Shown: positions 11,689 through 22,534 of the stretch, piece by piece
How positions within the stretch are numbered: the stretch's first letter is position 1
Layout: every line of letters begins with the position of its first letter
Source of the DNA: Massospora cicadina
Lineage: Eukaryota; Entomophthoromycota; Entomophthoromycetes; Entomophthorales; Entomophthoraceae
NCBI GenBank assembly: GCA_022478985.1
Contig: JAKSZP010012152.1
Coordinates: forward strand, 1 to 64,000
Length of the DNA: 64,000 bases
Direction of reading: 5' to 3'
The notes under the pieces: model-generated
The model's database searches: none
Seen by the model: the letters and a program-made list of their open reading frames with translations, nothing else
Told to the model about the DNA's origin: nothing
Made by a program: the position numbers and the translations under genes

Positions 11689-12768
11689 TGTTGGGATTTT
11701 TGCCCATATTCCCAGCCTGCTAGATTACCTGGTATTACTAGGGGAAAATTCCCTAAGGTGAAATGAATCAGATATTGGTTGGCCCAAGTTTTGGAGGAAC
11801 TACGTTTGGGGGATTTTGAGATATTCACCTGGTCATATCTATTGGGGATCAACTCCAGATAAATACTTAAGATCTCATCGGCATAGTTGCCAATAAAATA
11901 GGGGCATCTGATAGTGATTAACTATCAGGTGTACCAATTGGGATCGGTCAGGTTTCATCACTGACTGATTGGGAATGAATAGTAAATTGTGAGCCGAGTG
12001 ATGCCGCCTGCAATTAGCAAATTGATTGGTTGGTGAATAACCTGCCCTAATGGGTAATAAGTCACATTACCTAAGCAGGTCAAAAGCCAATTATGGTTGG
12101 TTCACTTGGATCGAGAGAAAATGTTAGGGACATGTTTTCTGACTCTTTCTGTTTGAGTCTTGAGGATGTCCAATGACGGAACTCTAGCCAGGATGGGGAA
12201 GACCATCGCTGCTGAGACAAAGAAGGTTGATTCAATGGCAACAGCTGCCATTTCATCGAAGAGGTGTCAACCAAGGGTTAGACAGATGAATCCCCCACTA
12301 TATAATTCCTTAGGATTTACTTTAATAAAAAAACCTAGCTTCTAGATAACAAGTATTTTACAGTAATATTATCAATTTGGTGTATAGTTAGACTATCAGC
12401 TTCTATTGTGTCGTTCTATCTCATGGATATTATTGCAGAAGGCAATAATTTGAAGACTCTCAGAGAGAAGAGTAAAGATCTAAGCGGGGATCTAGAGACA
12501 AAGGAACCACAATCAGGGATAGCTGCCAACTGTGTTTTGGGCTGAGAGAGACTGTCACCGGGGTATCTTAGTGAAGATCAGGTGGATAAGAGTATAGGGA
12601 ACAAATCCCTACGAGTATGACTTCAAGAGTATTTAATTGGAAATACTGGCTGAAGCGTTGGGCAAAAAAATATTTCAATCTCAACTACGGATAATAGTCT
12701 CCATGCTATTATCAATTAATACATTCTATACAATGCAACAAAGTGCACGAGGAAATTGAACCTGTGCA
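11689..12768 (+). repeat. G0-family LTR, inverted relative to 5833-6899
   Basis: Starts TGTTGGGATTTTTGCCC and ends GAACCTGTGCA; about 1080 bp. It matches the G0 LTR on the opposite strand over its whole length, sharing blocks such as CCTAAGCAGG, AACTACGGATAATAG/AACTACAGATAATAG and CCAACGCTT. No matching internal element sequence can be recognised on either side and no 5-bp TSD is obvious. It is either a solo LTR or the remnant of a lost copy. Confidence 0.7.
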
Positions 12769-15069
12769 GTAAAAAGGTTACTGGGTTGCCCGCCAATAAT
12801 CAACCTAGAGTAAATTTTTACAGCGCCTCAAAAGTGACTGTGCAAAATATAGATCTTTCACTATATAGGTGATATAATGCTCCTTTTTTAAACTTGTATC
12901 ATAACCCAAAACAAATTCTTGTAGGTCTTGCAGGCATGGAACAACGCAATCTGGGCATCAAATTATTATTGATCTGAACCCAGATAATTTCTGTGCCTCC
13001 AAATAAAAGTTCACACTTAAGTTTTTATATTTTTTTATTTAAAAAAGATGTTAGAAATTCTATCATCCAAGTGTTCATCCTTTTGGAACCTCCAAACCCC
13101 TTGATAAAAAGATCTTTACCTTTGAGATAGGACATGCCAACCCTTTCTTAAAATTTTTGGCATAGTTAACGCCTGTCTTTCAGGGTCAAGAGAATTCATT
13201 ACTGTTGTCAACTTAGCATTCTCAGACACTAAGCTCATACTAATCACAAAGAGATCAATAGAATTGTGCGCATAATTAATCTTTTTAAACTTAGATGAAT
13301 CAATAGGGTTAACCTTTAATAAGTTTTCTAGATGCAGGGCTTAAGGGCCTGCATTATCTCATAAATGATTTCCTTAGCTACAAAGATAAGGAGTGGGAAT
13401 AAAATGGTTTCGAGATGTTGGAGAAGTTTGGGTGAAAAACGCAGAGGGAACACCAGTAATATTAGCACATTATTGGGGGCAGGTTGTATGGGAGTATCAC
13501 AATTGATAAAAGGCTATGTGCTTAGGAGGAGGAGTTGCTGTAGTGTCTGGATGAACAGAAGCAGCAGCGCCCAAAGTGGAGGTAAAGACTTCAGGCAATG
13601 TACACGTAACTAGTGCCTCATCACCAAAATTTTTGGGTTCTATCAGAAGAGTTTTTTGATCAACCCACCTGGTTATAACTTAAAAAAAATTACTATAATT
13701 CTAGTCTTAAATTAGCCCAACCTATTAAAAAAATTTAGGCGTTCCGCCTGCAACATAGATCTGAAAGGATTGATCTTTTTGGATAGCAGCCAGAAAGTCC
13801 ACTTTTAAGATGATTTTTCACTTACTGGGAACCTTACTTTATGTCCCTGAGCTTATATCTCCAGATGTAAGGAATCAAGTTCCTGATACAAATCAGTAAT
13901 GTATAAACAGCTATTCATATTGTTATCAAGGCCATTAAGGCATTATAAACTTCCTTATCCTTTGTTAATGCTTCCACTTGGTGATCATTTTCAATTATAA
14001 TTCTGGAAAGTTGGTTGACGTGAGCATCTAAATTGGCGTGTGATTGGAAAATACTGTTGTAATTGTTTTTGGATTTTTATTTGCTGCTTCAGCGTCAGAG
14101 GGTTGCACTACGTATACCTAGAGATACTCTCTCAATTGAATTACCTGGATCCATACTTAAATTAATCATGCTCAGGGTAATAAGGTGTAGCCCCCTGTAG
14201 TGAGAACCTATAATTTTAAAATCAGTAGAGTGTCTTCATATTTCAGGTGTATGGAGTTTTCATAAAAAAAGACCATGTACTGTTTGATTCCAGTAGCTAA
14301 AGTAAAAATGGTATAAGGGACCCTTCTATCAGCAATAGGGTTGTTTTATTAAAACAAGGGAGCACACTGAAGTATCAGATACTGTCAGTGGCTTGTGGTA
14401 TCACTAAGATAATATCAATTTAAACTTGATTCAGCTTTATAGAAAAAACATCACGTTCAGATGACAATCTCAATCATAAGCTCTCTCTAATAAAGATCTC
14501 ACTTGTGCCTTTCATAGCTATTGAGTAGCACTTAAGAGTTATATGTAAAAGTTTAATATCCAAAATTGGGCCTGGAAGAGTAATGACTAGGACCTGAGGA
14601 AAGTCTTATAGGAGCAATCCACCTATTGTAATTGAGATACTGATGGAAGGCATAATATACATTGAGGTTTTATTAATATTATTTTACTATAGCAGGGTAC
14701 ATAAGGGTAAATATATATATAAAAGTGATATGAAAATTCAAAGCCAGGGTCCTCAGTGATCAGTATAATAAGGAAGCAAACGTTCACCGGCGGGGATTGA
14801 TGATTTGATCTGCCATTGTAAAGGCTAATGAACAAAGAGCCTGGCAGATTTACCATCAGTAATTAAATACAACTTTGGCCCTTACACATAAAGTCATAGG
14901 ATGTGGGGCAAATTAATCTATACTAAGCAATCAATCCCTGCATATGAAAATTAGTTGAAATATAAGAATTAATAATAGAACTCTCTTTTGCTTCAATCCC
15001 TTTGTCAATTGAATTTGAATATAAAAAAGTTTTTAAGTTCAAGTGCTTTTTGCCAGTGCTAAATTTAGC
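12769..15069. other. Decayed repeat DNA, possible Gag remnants on minus strand
   Basis: No intact reading. On the minus strand around 13920-14170 there is a helical stretch (ENDHQVEALTKDKEVYNALMALI) resembling the Gag piece of G3 near 9200-9300 (NNNYQVAKEGLEMVYDAI), so an old LTR-element Gag is plausible. Around 13550-13640 the minus strand has short blocks reminiscent of the family X zinc-knuckle region, but too few to call. From 14200 to 15069 I recognise nothing. Confidence 0.35.
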
Positions 15070-15361
15070 CTATGTTGACCATATTGAAGCCGGCTGTATC
15101 CACATAGGGCAGCGATGCACCGCCTCCTGGCGTTTATTGGTCATTGCCAAAACGCCCCTGTGCTGGCCCAGATAGACTCAAAGATACAGGTCGCCACATC
15201 CCACCTCAGGGCCTTTCCCAATACCTCGCACATTCCCAAGCAGTGCTCAGAAGCCCCCTGGTGCTCCCTTGAAGCAACCTGCATTTTGGCCTCCAAGTCA
15301 AGTATGGGAACCTCTTCCCCAATGAGATTACATCAATCATTGAGATGGCAACAGTAGTGTA

Positions 15362-15650
15362 TTTTTTTTAACCAAGGCAAGCTGACCAGGGGACAGGCAT
15401 TACCAAAAGAAAGAAACAACATGAAACCTGAACAGGGTCAACTCTGTCAAAGAAAGTTTTTCCACCTCCAGATCGGGACTCGAATTTTTTTCTGGTTACA
15501 TCATGGGTAAGGTTTTCGTGTTATTAGACCTACTAACCGCCAATAGCTTCCTTTGGCTGGCACCCCAATCGATGTGCGAAGGGCAGGAATCAAACCTGCA
15601 ACCTTCAGGTTGGTAGCCGTACGCCCTTACTGACTCGCCTTCCACCCCCT
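15362..15650 (-). mobile_element. SINE 1: tRNA-derived SINE with LINE-A-type tail
   Basis: A 289-bp insertion in X2, flanked by a perfect 17-bp TSD (atggcaacagtagtgta at 15345-15361 and 15651-15667). On the minus strand it begins with a tRNA-like head: GGTGGAAGGCGAGTCAGTAA, then a T-arm-like hairpin GCAGG-TTTGATT-CCTGC. A body of about 170 bp without coding potential follows. It ends gtaatgcctgtcccctgg-tcagcttgcc-ttggttaaaaaaa. This tail is the LINE A / X5 tail. Architecture (pol III head, unrelated body, LINE tail, A-rich end, TSD) is that of a tRNA-derived SINE, a non-autonomous element copied by a LINE reverse transcriptase. Confidence 0.88.
15586..15596 (-). promoter_or_regulatory. Pol III B box of SINE 1
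   Basis: GGTTTGATTCC on the minus strand, one substitution from the consensus GGTTCGATTCC, placed in a perfect 5-bp T-stem. The matching A-box region is about 15626-15640 (minus: AGGCGAGTCAGTAAG). Together these are the internal RNA polymerase III promoter expected in a tRNA-derived SINE. Confidence 0.75.
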
Positions 15651-17191
15651 ATGGCAACAGTAGTGTACAAATCACCATTTTTATTTATTTCTGCACCTTC
15701 AATGGGTACTTTTATTTTGTCTTTTCATGTGAAGCTCACGCTATGGCAGCAGCACAGATGCCTTAAATTTATAAACACAAAAATACCACTCATTTGAACT
15801 TGCTTTCCAGATGAGGCCACACTGTTGGTCCAATTCGCTTGCTTGCCTTCCCATATCTCCCCCAAACGCCTCCACCATGAGCTCACAGAGGGATTGGTTG
15901 CCTACGACGCTGACCCCATGCTGCAGTTTATGGTGCCAAATATATCAATCATCTCGCTGAGCCTTGAGTGTCTGCAATGATCTGCCCCTTCTGTTATGAC
16001 ACCTTCCTCGTGATACCCCCCACACCATGATCAGATCCTTCCCTGATCATCCCTTCTGGGCACACATCAAAAAGGCCACGCTTTTGCCCATGTGCTTTAC
16101 TCTCATCCATCTAAAGCACAAGTACCCCATGCTATCCGCTTAAGCTGCCTCTGCCGCTCCTTCCTCTGGCATAAGGCAAACTTCTGGTTCTACTAATTTT
16201 TTTGCTTGGAGATTGATCCGACCTCCCCCATTTTCAACAACTACTGGTGCTGCTCCCACCACACCGCCTAGCCAACTTTTGACCGCCTGACCCACTTCTG
16301 AGGAGATGCCAGCTCATGCGCTGTCATAATTGCCATGTTCCACTGTGCACTGCCAATAAGCAGCTACCACCCCACCAAGTCCTGTCGCTGGCCCAGCACT
16401 GGCAGTTGAGAATTCAGTTGAGGCTCTCAAATGGATTGACGACGCAGATCTCTCCTACAAATTAATCCCAACTTTGATTGGTTGGGATTTTTTCTCTCAA
16501 ACCCTGTTTATACACCCCGCTGCCATTTTCATCCTTAAAAACAGTTTCCCAATTTTCACAAATATTCATCAAAAAGCTTTCAAAGCAGATGCTGCCCCTA
16601 ATAGCTCCCTCCTCCACCAAGACCTCCACTTGGCGATTGAGCCACTTTGCTAGGGCTGCCCTATACCTAACTTCCCTATTGTTATTTCTGAGAATGACAA
16701 ATTTGATATCAAAGAAATAGCTTTTACACCTTGCCATGTGTGCATTGACGCATCAAGATCTTTGCTCTATGACCACAACTACCTCAAACCTGCCAACGCA
16801 TTAAATTCTCTACTTGTGTGCTTGACCTAATTACTTTTGCCAAGTTTCAACTTGCCCAATACGTTAAGGCGATTCACATTGCTAATCTCATTGATTTGAG
16901 AACCCCATCCTCTCTCTTATTCTGCCACATGCTGCTGATTCTCCCACCCCCTTTTATCTGCCATCTGCCATTTCCTGCCACCTGAAGCCGCATTGGATAA
17001 AAATCCACTTGCCCCCTTTTCCCCTTCTAGAATGGATTCTTAGGATAACGCTGTGGCACCATGCTAGGAATTTTATTTGACAATCCCTTTGTTTAGCATT
17101 CCATAAATAAAGATACGTAAATGACCACCCTCTTAGTTTAGTCACACTAGTACAAAAATAATAAGAAACAAATAATGGATTCTAGATAGTT

Positions 17192-17212
17192 AATCAAATC
17201 AATTATAACAAC
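17192..17212 (+). repeat. Left 21-bp TSD of LINE B
   Basis: A perfect 21-bp direct repeat (begins aatcaaatc, ends ataacaac) that recurs at 22514-22534. The two copies frame the whole LINE B element and mark its insertion. Confidence 0.9.
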
Positions 17213-17303
17213 TTTTCTTTCTCGTTGCAATCACTTTTGCAAACTATTCAATTCAAGACTGAATCTAGTTTGATAATCTCACAGAGGAGATTAGTCTGCA
17301 CCC

Positions 17304-18579
17304 ATGTCAGGGAGCAGTTGGGCAAGTAAGGTAAGAGGAGCAGGTGGAAGGCCCGCGGCCTCCAACATTTGAAAATGCCCCCGGAGAAACTGGCAGAATA
17401 GACAAAAATTTTAAAAAAACGTTGGTCACTATTTCCCCAGAGATACTTGCATGGCAAGCACGATGCAACCAGTACATCAACACGCCACACTCCCAGCCAC
17501 TTTTGTCGGTGGAATTTGGAGTCCACGTGTTTCTGGTTATCTAACAAACGGCCTTATGGGAAAAATTTTGTGAAGATGTGCACACAATTTTCCTGACCGC
17601 GGTGTACGTCGCGCCTCACTCCAAGTCACACAGTTGGCTGTACCTAGGTTTTGAAAGCAAAGAGGCAGCAGATGAGGCTGTAGCAGTGCGCGTAGTGGTC
17701 AACCTCCCTGAAGGGCAATGGGTTGTCAAAACCAAACGCACCAGATGGATAAAATTAAACCAAATTTTCCTCACGTTTGACTTTTTGCCTACTACGGTAA
17801 AACGTGACATTTTGGAACAACACCTGAAAGATGGTCTCGCCATATATGGTGAAATACAATTCTTTGAAATGCAATGCTTCATGCTGATGCCCCACCTGTG
17901 CACCGGCAAAGCCATTGCAGTCCTGACCCCAACCGAGGAGATCACAAAGGACCTAACTCAGATCCTGCACTCCACTTTTATTGATATCACAGGGCATACC
18001 ACCCACCCATTCTGGGTGACCGTGGACAGCGCGCCCCCCATTTGCACCCACTGTGACATGTTCAGCCATAAGGCGCACGCATGCCCCACCAAGGAGGGCA
18101 TCACATTCCAAGAGCACCCCTTGGTGGCCATGGCCAGTGGAGAGGCGCACTATGAACCAACCACAAGCACCAAAGAGGCTTTCCCATGGGGAGCACAAGG
18201 CTGCTACCTTCTGGTAAAGCCTATCTCCCCACAAGAGCAGAAGAAGTCCAAGCAGGCCCTCAGGGCCGCGGCCAAGGAAGCGGCCAAAGCCACCACTGCT
18301 ATCCCACACTCACAACGCCAGGAGGACATAGAAACCTTCGTGGCGGAAGCAACTCAGGAATCCATCAACCAATCAGATTGGGAAGCCTATGCTGAGCAAG
18401 CCACTCAATCTGAGGATCCGATGGGGTATTTGATATCACCCAATCGTTGCACTCAAGCTCTGGTCAAAACCAACTTGAGACCTATCCCAACTGAAAAAAA
18501 AATTTTGACCCGCTCAACGGTGCACCAAACTCATCTGCACCGCAAAAAATTCATCCGACATCAGGAAAACAAAAAGTGA
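17304..18579 (+). pseudogene. LINE B ORF1 (Gag-like, zinc knuckle)
   Basis: ORF1p binds the element RNA and forms the ribonucleoprotein. The likely start is ATG 17304 (MSGSSWASKVRGAGGRP, as in copy C at 50180). That frame is broken by a stop near 17368 and a frame change. The long open part runs 17578-18579 (333 codons) and has an RRM-like region (IFLTFDFLP to MLMPHLCTGKAI) followed by HPFWVTVDSAPPICTHCDMF and SHKAHACP, a CCHC-type zinc knuckle (C-x2-C-x4-H-x4-C). An Ala/Lys-rich basic helix follows (QKKSKQALRAAAKEAAKA). The same HPFW-knuckle block in family X shows common ancestry. Confidence 0.85.
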
Positions 18580-18724
18580 AGGCTAAAGCCAATGCAACTA
18601 TTTCCACAAAAATTACAAGAACCCCAATAGCGTTGCTGCTAACACCCGCACTGCTGTGAAGGCCCGTGGGGATCTAGAGGAGGCTGGTGGGCCTGGGTGC
18701 CCACCCCCTTGCACCTAAGGTGCA

Positions 18725-19575
18725 ATGGGGGAAACCTTCACTTTAGGGATGTTGAACATTGCAAGACTCAAGGCCTCCCCATCCCAGGCTAGGAAACTGA
18801 GTTTTTTACAACACAATTTACCTGTGGATATCCTGGCCATCCAGGAGTCCCACTGTCCACGAGGCTCCGAGGAAGCTTGGAAAACAATGCTCCTCCCATC
18901 CCTATCCTTTTGGTCGAAGCACTGTGGGGTGCTAATTCAGAAAAACAATTTTTCAAATTTTTATCTTCATAAACATTCCTAAATGACTGAGTTCTAGTTG
19001 TCACTTTCTCATGGGCTGATGTAGCACATGCAATTGTCAACATCTACACCCCAAACAGTGTACGCAAGCATTGGGAATTTTTCTCGTTGGTCAAATCCCT
19101 CCCACTACCCCCAGACTCTTTCCTAGTCAGCGACATGAACTGTTGGCTAAACACACCAACAGACCAGTGGCCTTCCTCACCCCACACCCCCCAGGGTCAT
19201 GTAGAACTGCGCGTTCTAAAGGCCACCCTCAGGTTAATGGATGCTCTGCTGTGACATGCCCCTCTGCTCAAAAACATGACGCGTCCCCATGTCCACAACA
19301 GCCAACTAAGGTCCATGACCCGCATCAACCTTATCCTAACACCGGCGAAATTCCAACCCCACATCTCCCACTTCAAATCAACAAAAATTGAATTCTCTGA
19401 CCATCGACTGGTCTTGCTAACCTACCACCTACCTGTCACAGCTGCTAAGGCCCCACATTGGTGCAATATCCGCCCCTCCGAGCTCACATCACCAGGATTT
19501 TCCACGTTGGTGGAAGCGACAACTTTGGCAAAAAAGTTTGTTGCATCGTTTTGCGCGGAGCCCATTTCCACATGA
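18725..19575 (+). pseudogene. LINE B ORF2 endonuclease (APE type)
   Basis: N-terminal apurinic-endonuclease-like domain that nicks target DNA for target-primed reverse transcription. Visible motifs are LGMLNIARLKA (metal-site Asn), DILAIQESH (catalytic Glu, about 18828-18852), SDMNCWLNTP (equivalent of GDFN, about 19120-19150) and EFSDHRLVLLTY (SDH motif, about 19390-19425). The first open block starts at ATG 18725 (MGETFTLGML) and stops at 18980-18982. The remainder is spread over at least two further frames, so the domain is broken while its motifs remain readable. A 145-bp spacer separates it from ORF1. Confidence 0.85.
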
Positions 19576-20054
19576 GCAACTTTCAAAGATGATACCATCC
19601 GCCACTCTTGCCATCTCTCCTCCAGATGCTCACGAGCCACATTGGCGGTCATTTCGCGTGCTCTGGCAGAGTTGGCACACCTGGAGTCCAACATCCCAGC
19701 TACAGGCTACAGCCCTTCATGGGGCCAGAAGTGGGTAGAAGCAGCCGCCCACCTCAACGCACTTAAAAAAGCAACACAAACATTGGGTTTGTGTTCAGTA
19801 CAGGGCCACATGCATCACAAAAGGTGACAAGTGCACTGCACAATTCTCTAAAAAAAATTTGCACCACGCCAGAGTGTGGCCTGCACACAGGTGCGAAGAT
19901 TGGATGATTCCATTGTGGATATGCCAGCCAAAGTGGCAATCGAAACACAAAAGTATTACTCCAAGTTGTACCAATCAAATCCAATTCAGCCAGCTGAAGT
20001 GGCAGAATTTCTCAACTGAGCCCACATCTGCACCATTTTCTGATACCTGGAATA

Positions 20055-21120
20055 ATGAATTTGATTACTCCGACTGAATTATGGACAGCCATTCGCGGTG
20101 CGCCAAACCAAAAATGCCCAGGCCCAGATGGTATTCCATATGAGTTCTACAAAAAGTATTTCAAATATATATCCCCATTGCTGCTCGTCTCACTTAATCA
20201 AAGTCTGTTGGAAACGCGCCTCCTACCAGGAGTACATGAGGCCTTTACTGTCACACTCTCCAAGAAAGGGGATAAGCTAGACTTAGCCAACTGGCGCCCC
20301 ATTTCTCTAACAAACACAGACGCTAAAATTTTTAACAAAAATCATGGCTAACCATTTAGGGACTGTAGCATCTGCCACCATCTCCCCAGAACAATTTGGT
20401 TTCATACCCAGAAGGTCGATTTGGGATAATGTGCACTCTGTGACTAATGTATGTCAATCCACAGCCTCTGGGGCACTTGTATTCTTGGACCAACAAAAGG
20501 CTTATGATAGACCATCTAGTACTAAAAAAAGGCCTATGATAGAGTAAACTGGGAATACCTCAATCCTGTTTCCATCAGTTCCGCTTACCCCTCGCTTCAT
20601 CAACTGGGTAATGCTGCTCACGGAATCTGCAACAATGGCAGTACATGGCCCTGGCTTCCTAACGGAAGTAGTCCATCCTCAAAGGGGCTTGCGACAAGGG
20701 GACCCCCTCAGCCCACTCATATGCAACTTCAGCCTTGACCCACTACTGCTAAATGTGAATGCCCAACTCACTGGGGTCCATGTGCCAGGCCAAGCCCCAG
20801 TCAAGATAATGGCATTTGCAGATGATTGTGTAGTTGGGGTGTCTAATAATCAAGATGCACGCGCGCTTGAAGCTCTCATCCAGGAGTATTCCTGGGTAAG
20901 CAACGTGGCACTGAACGCTTCCAAAACCGAAATCATCCTCCTTGGTCAGTTTCAGAACTGCTGGACCCCAGCAATTAGTTCCCAACCTGGCTCATCTGCT
21001 CGCCCACGTCCTCGCCCCACTCACTCAACACACACTGCCCCACTGGTGCTCCCCTTTGTGCCACGTCCTACCATAGGACCAGTACGCCATCTGTGTGTGT
21101 GGATGGAGGCAGGCGGATAA
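20055..21120 (+). pseudogene. LINE B ORF2 reverse transcriptase
   Basis: Blocks in order: CPGPDGIPYEFYKKYFKYI (about 20117-20170), KKGDKLDLANWRPISLTNTD, FGFIPRRSIWDNVHSV, ALVFLDQQKAYDR (catalytic Asp), then a 32-bp disruption at 20495-20543, then LTESATMAVHGPGFLT, RGLRQGDPLSPLICNFSLDP and the catalytic FADD at 20815-20826. The domain is broken by the short insertion, a frameshift near 20335 and another before 20611. Copy C carries all of these blocks with fewer lesions. Confidence 0.9.
20495..20543 (+). mobile_element. Tail-only micro-insertion in LINE B RT
   Basis: The sequence aaaaggcttatgataga is repeated as aaaaggcctatgataga (20495-20511 and 20527-20543, one mismatch). Between the copies lie only 15 bp, ccatctagtactaaa. 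Copy C has a single uninterrupted version (aaggcctatgataaag). This is a 5'-truncated retroposon insertion reduced to the end of a 3' tail. The same tail end ends family X (cactagtgctaaa) and appears in micro-insertions at 50007-50064 and 61443-61470. Confidence 0.8.
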
Positions 21121-21132
21121 GCGTCAGCAGTA

Positions 21133-22314
21133 ATGGAGTGCCATATTCTGGACAACGTGACAAGGCGAATCTCCTCTCTCAGAGCCCACCCTGCTTCCCT
21201 CACTGGCAGGGTTGTTTTAGCCAACTCTATGCTCCTCTCCAAAGTCTGGTTTGGAGCCCACGCCATCTCCTTCTCCCCAAGCTTCTTCAAATCCTTGTAT
21301 GCCTTGCTGCAAGGATGGCTTTGGTCAGGTTACCCTCCACCAGTAAGACTAGAGGTCATGTTTGGCCCTCATCATCATGGTGGCATGGGCCTGCTTGACT
21401 TCAAAACCCACGCTGCCAAGATCCTGGGCACCTGGATTGTGGCCGTCACCGCCCCTACACTCCCCTCCCAACACTGGTCCCACGCAGCCCGCTCCAACTT
21501 CTCCCGCGCCTTGGGCCTCAATGATCCATTGAACCCCCACTCCCTGATGAAATACCTCGCATTACACACATCAGCCACAGGACCTCACGGGACTAAAACC
21601 CACTACAAACAAATCCTACTCTCCATGCAGAGCGCTGAATGGAGAATTCGTATTAGTGGACATACAACCTGAAGAGGCCGTCTCTCTCCTCAGTTCACAC
21701 AAGAGGTACAGGGGCTACCCATCCATGATGGCGTGATCCCCATTTGGCCCCATGTCCTATCCAGGGTGGACTACCTGGACATGATGGACATCCCTTACTC
21801 CATTGAGACCCAAAAAACTATCTGGAAATATGTACACCATCCTCTGTTGCAGCCTCAAGTCCGCTCCCATGTGTGGCGCTGCCTGAGGCGGGTGTATCGT
21901 ACAGCTGAGCGCTCTAACACTTTACACTCATCCTGTGTCGTGTGTGGCCAGTATGGAACGCTGTTCCACCGCCTGGAGAAGTGCCCTACCTCTAAAGTGA
22001 TATGGCGCGAAGTTCAACGTCTGCTGGGCTATGATCAAACGCATCCCTTCAGTCTGTCAAGAGATATGTTTGCTCTATCAATGGCCTCCTCTCTTCCACC
22101 CTCCCTCCATGCTTTGGTGGTTGCAATCGCCATGTGGACCATCCACACGATTGTCTTAGATGCCATCGCAGGCTCCACCCCCACCCTCCCAGAAGCTGTC
22201 CACAGATTCTGGTCTCATTTGGTGGACCACTTTCAGGCATGGATATTTGGATACCTCCCACCACATCACCGACAGCTGGTCTCCTCCTGGTTTGCAGTCT
22301 GGTTCATCAAATAA
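21133..22314 (+). pseudogene. LINE B ORF2 C-terminal region with zinc finger
   Basis: Two in-line blocks (21133-21672 and 21733-22314), separated by a stop. The first carries the connector (RVVLANSMLLSKVWFGAHAI, MGLLDFKTHAAKILGTW). The second has MMDIPYSIETQKTIWKY and the zinc-binding CVVCGQYGTLFHRLEKC (about 21937-21987), the zf-RVT-like motif also present in LINE A and C. Tryptophan-rich helices follow up to WFAVWFIK, where TAA (22312-22314) ends the frame; copy C reads on here (TCA), so the normal end lies further downstream. Confidence 0.85.
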
Positions 22315-22459
22315 GAGCCCTTCCTCCACATGTGTTCAGTTGTGGCTACGGCTCCTCCACACGTTCCCTCCCCCTCCCCATAGTGGCGTCCCCGCTGGAA
22401 ACAAGAGATAGCATCGCTTCTCTGGGGTGCCTCCCCTGGTACTGAGTTTTGTCTCTTCT

Positions 22460-22513
22460 GAGTCATATTTGGAAGTGGTCATCCCATGGTCAGCCTTCCC
22501 CGCAATAAATTAA
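22460..22513 (+). other. LINE B 3' tail
   Basis: Reads ...catcccatggtcagc-cttccccgc-aataaattaa and then the TSD. It is homologous to the tails of LINE C (cccatggtcggccttcct, then gcaataaattt) and LINE A. The AATAAA hexamer doubles as a possible polyadenylation signal. There is no long poly(A), as in other LINEs that end in short A-rich repeats. Confidence 0.75.
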
Positions 22514-22534
22514 AATCAAATCAATTATAACAAC

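Larger units (their letters stand above)
15115..16920 (+). pseudogene. X2 ORF1-like protein remains
   Basis: Key readable blocks: LEATCILASKSSMGTSS before the SINE; after it DEATLLVQFACLPSHISPKRLHHEL (shown here in part) followed by AYDADPMLQFMVP. These align with DEATLVVQFARLPSHL and SPKRLRHELLEG of X4 and with ADTTLVVQFAGLPTHLPP of X5. The C-terminal part reads LHQDLHLAIEPLC and CPIPNFPIVISENDKFDIKEI, matching LCQHLHGAMESLVED and ILIPNFPHDFDEDAKYEI of X1. Many stops and frameshifts are present. A role as RNA-binding Gag-like protein is inferred from homology with LINE ORF1. Confidence 0.65.
15070..17157 (+). mobile_element. X2: ORF1-only LINE-like element split by SINE 1
   Basis: Plus-strand member of family X, colinear with X4. 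In order it has an N-terminal block (15115-15357), the SINE 1 insertion, a conserved core (about 15805-15950), a degraded zinc-knuckle block (about 16020-16140), a C-terminal block (16400-16900), and a 3' end with the decayed tail gtcacactagtacaaaaa near 17150. The tail lead-in gacaatccctttgtttagc matches X3 (gataatccctttgtttggc). No endonuclease or RT is encoded. LINE B inserted 35 bp downstream of this end. The 5' boundary is approximate. Confidence 0.7.
17213..22513 (+). mobile_element. LINE copy B, full length with perfect TSD
   Basis: A 5.3-kb non-LTR retrotransposon bounded by a perfect 21-bp TSD. Layout: 5' UTR (17213-17303), ORF1 (17304-18579), ORF2 with endonuclease, RT and C-terminal zinc finger (18725 to about 22314), 3' UTR and an A-rich end without a long poly(A). 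It aligns with copy C from within a few bases of the 5' end to the tail, so both are full length. The coding part looks visibly richer in G+C than the flanking A+T-rich DNA. A 32-bp tail insertion at 20495-20543 and several frameshifts and stops make it inactive as it stands. Confidence 0.93.

Noticed and set aside
15581..15650. Genuine tRNA gene on the minus strand
   Set aside because: The T arm and B box are good, but the anticodon arm pairs poorly and the block is the head of a 289-bp insertion with TSD and LINE tail. It is a SINE head.
17953..18309. Long antisense ORF with Gly/Leu-rich reading
   Set aside because: It is the shadow of LINE B ORF1 in a G+C-richer stretch; the plus frame has the zinc knuckle and matches LINE C.
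22134..22445. Pro/Ser-rich alternative frames at the end of LINE B
   Set aside because: Overlap the zinc-finger frame 21733-22314, which is conserved in all three LINE copies.
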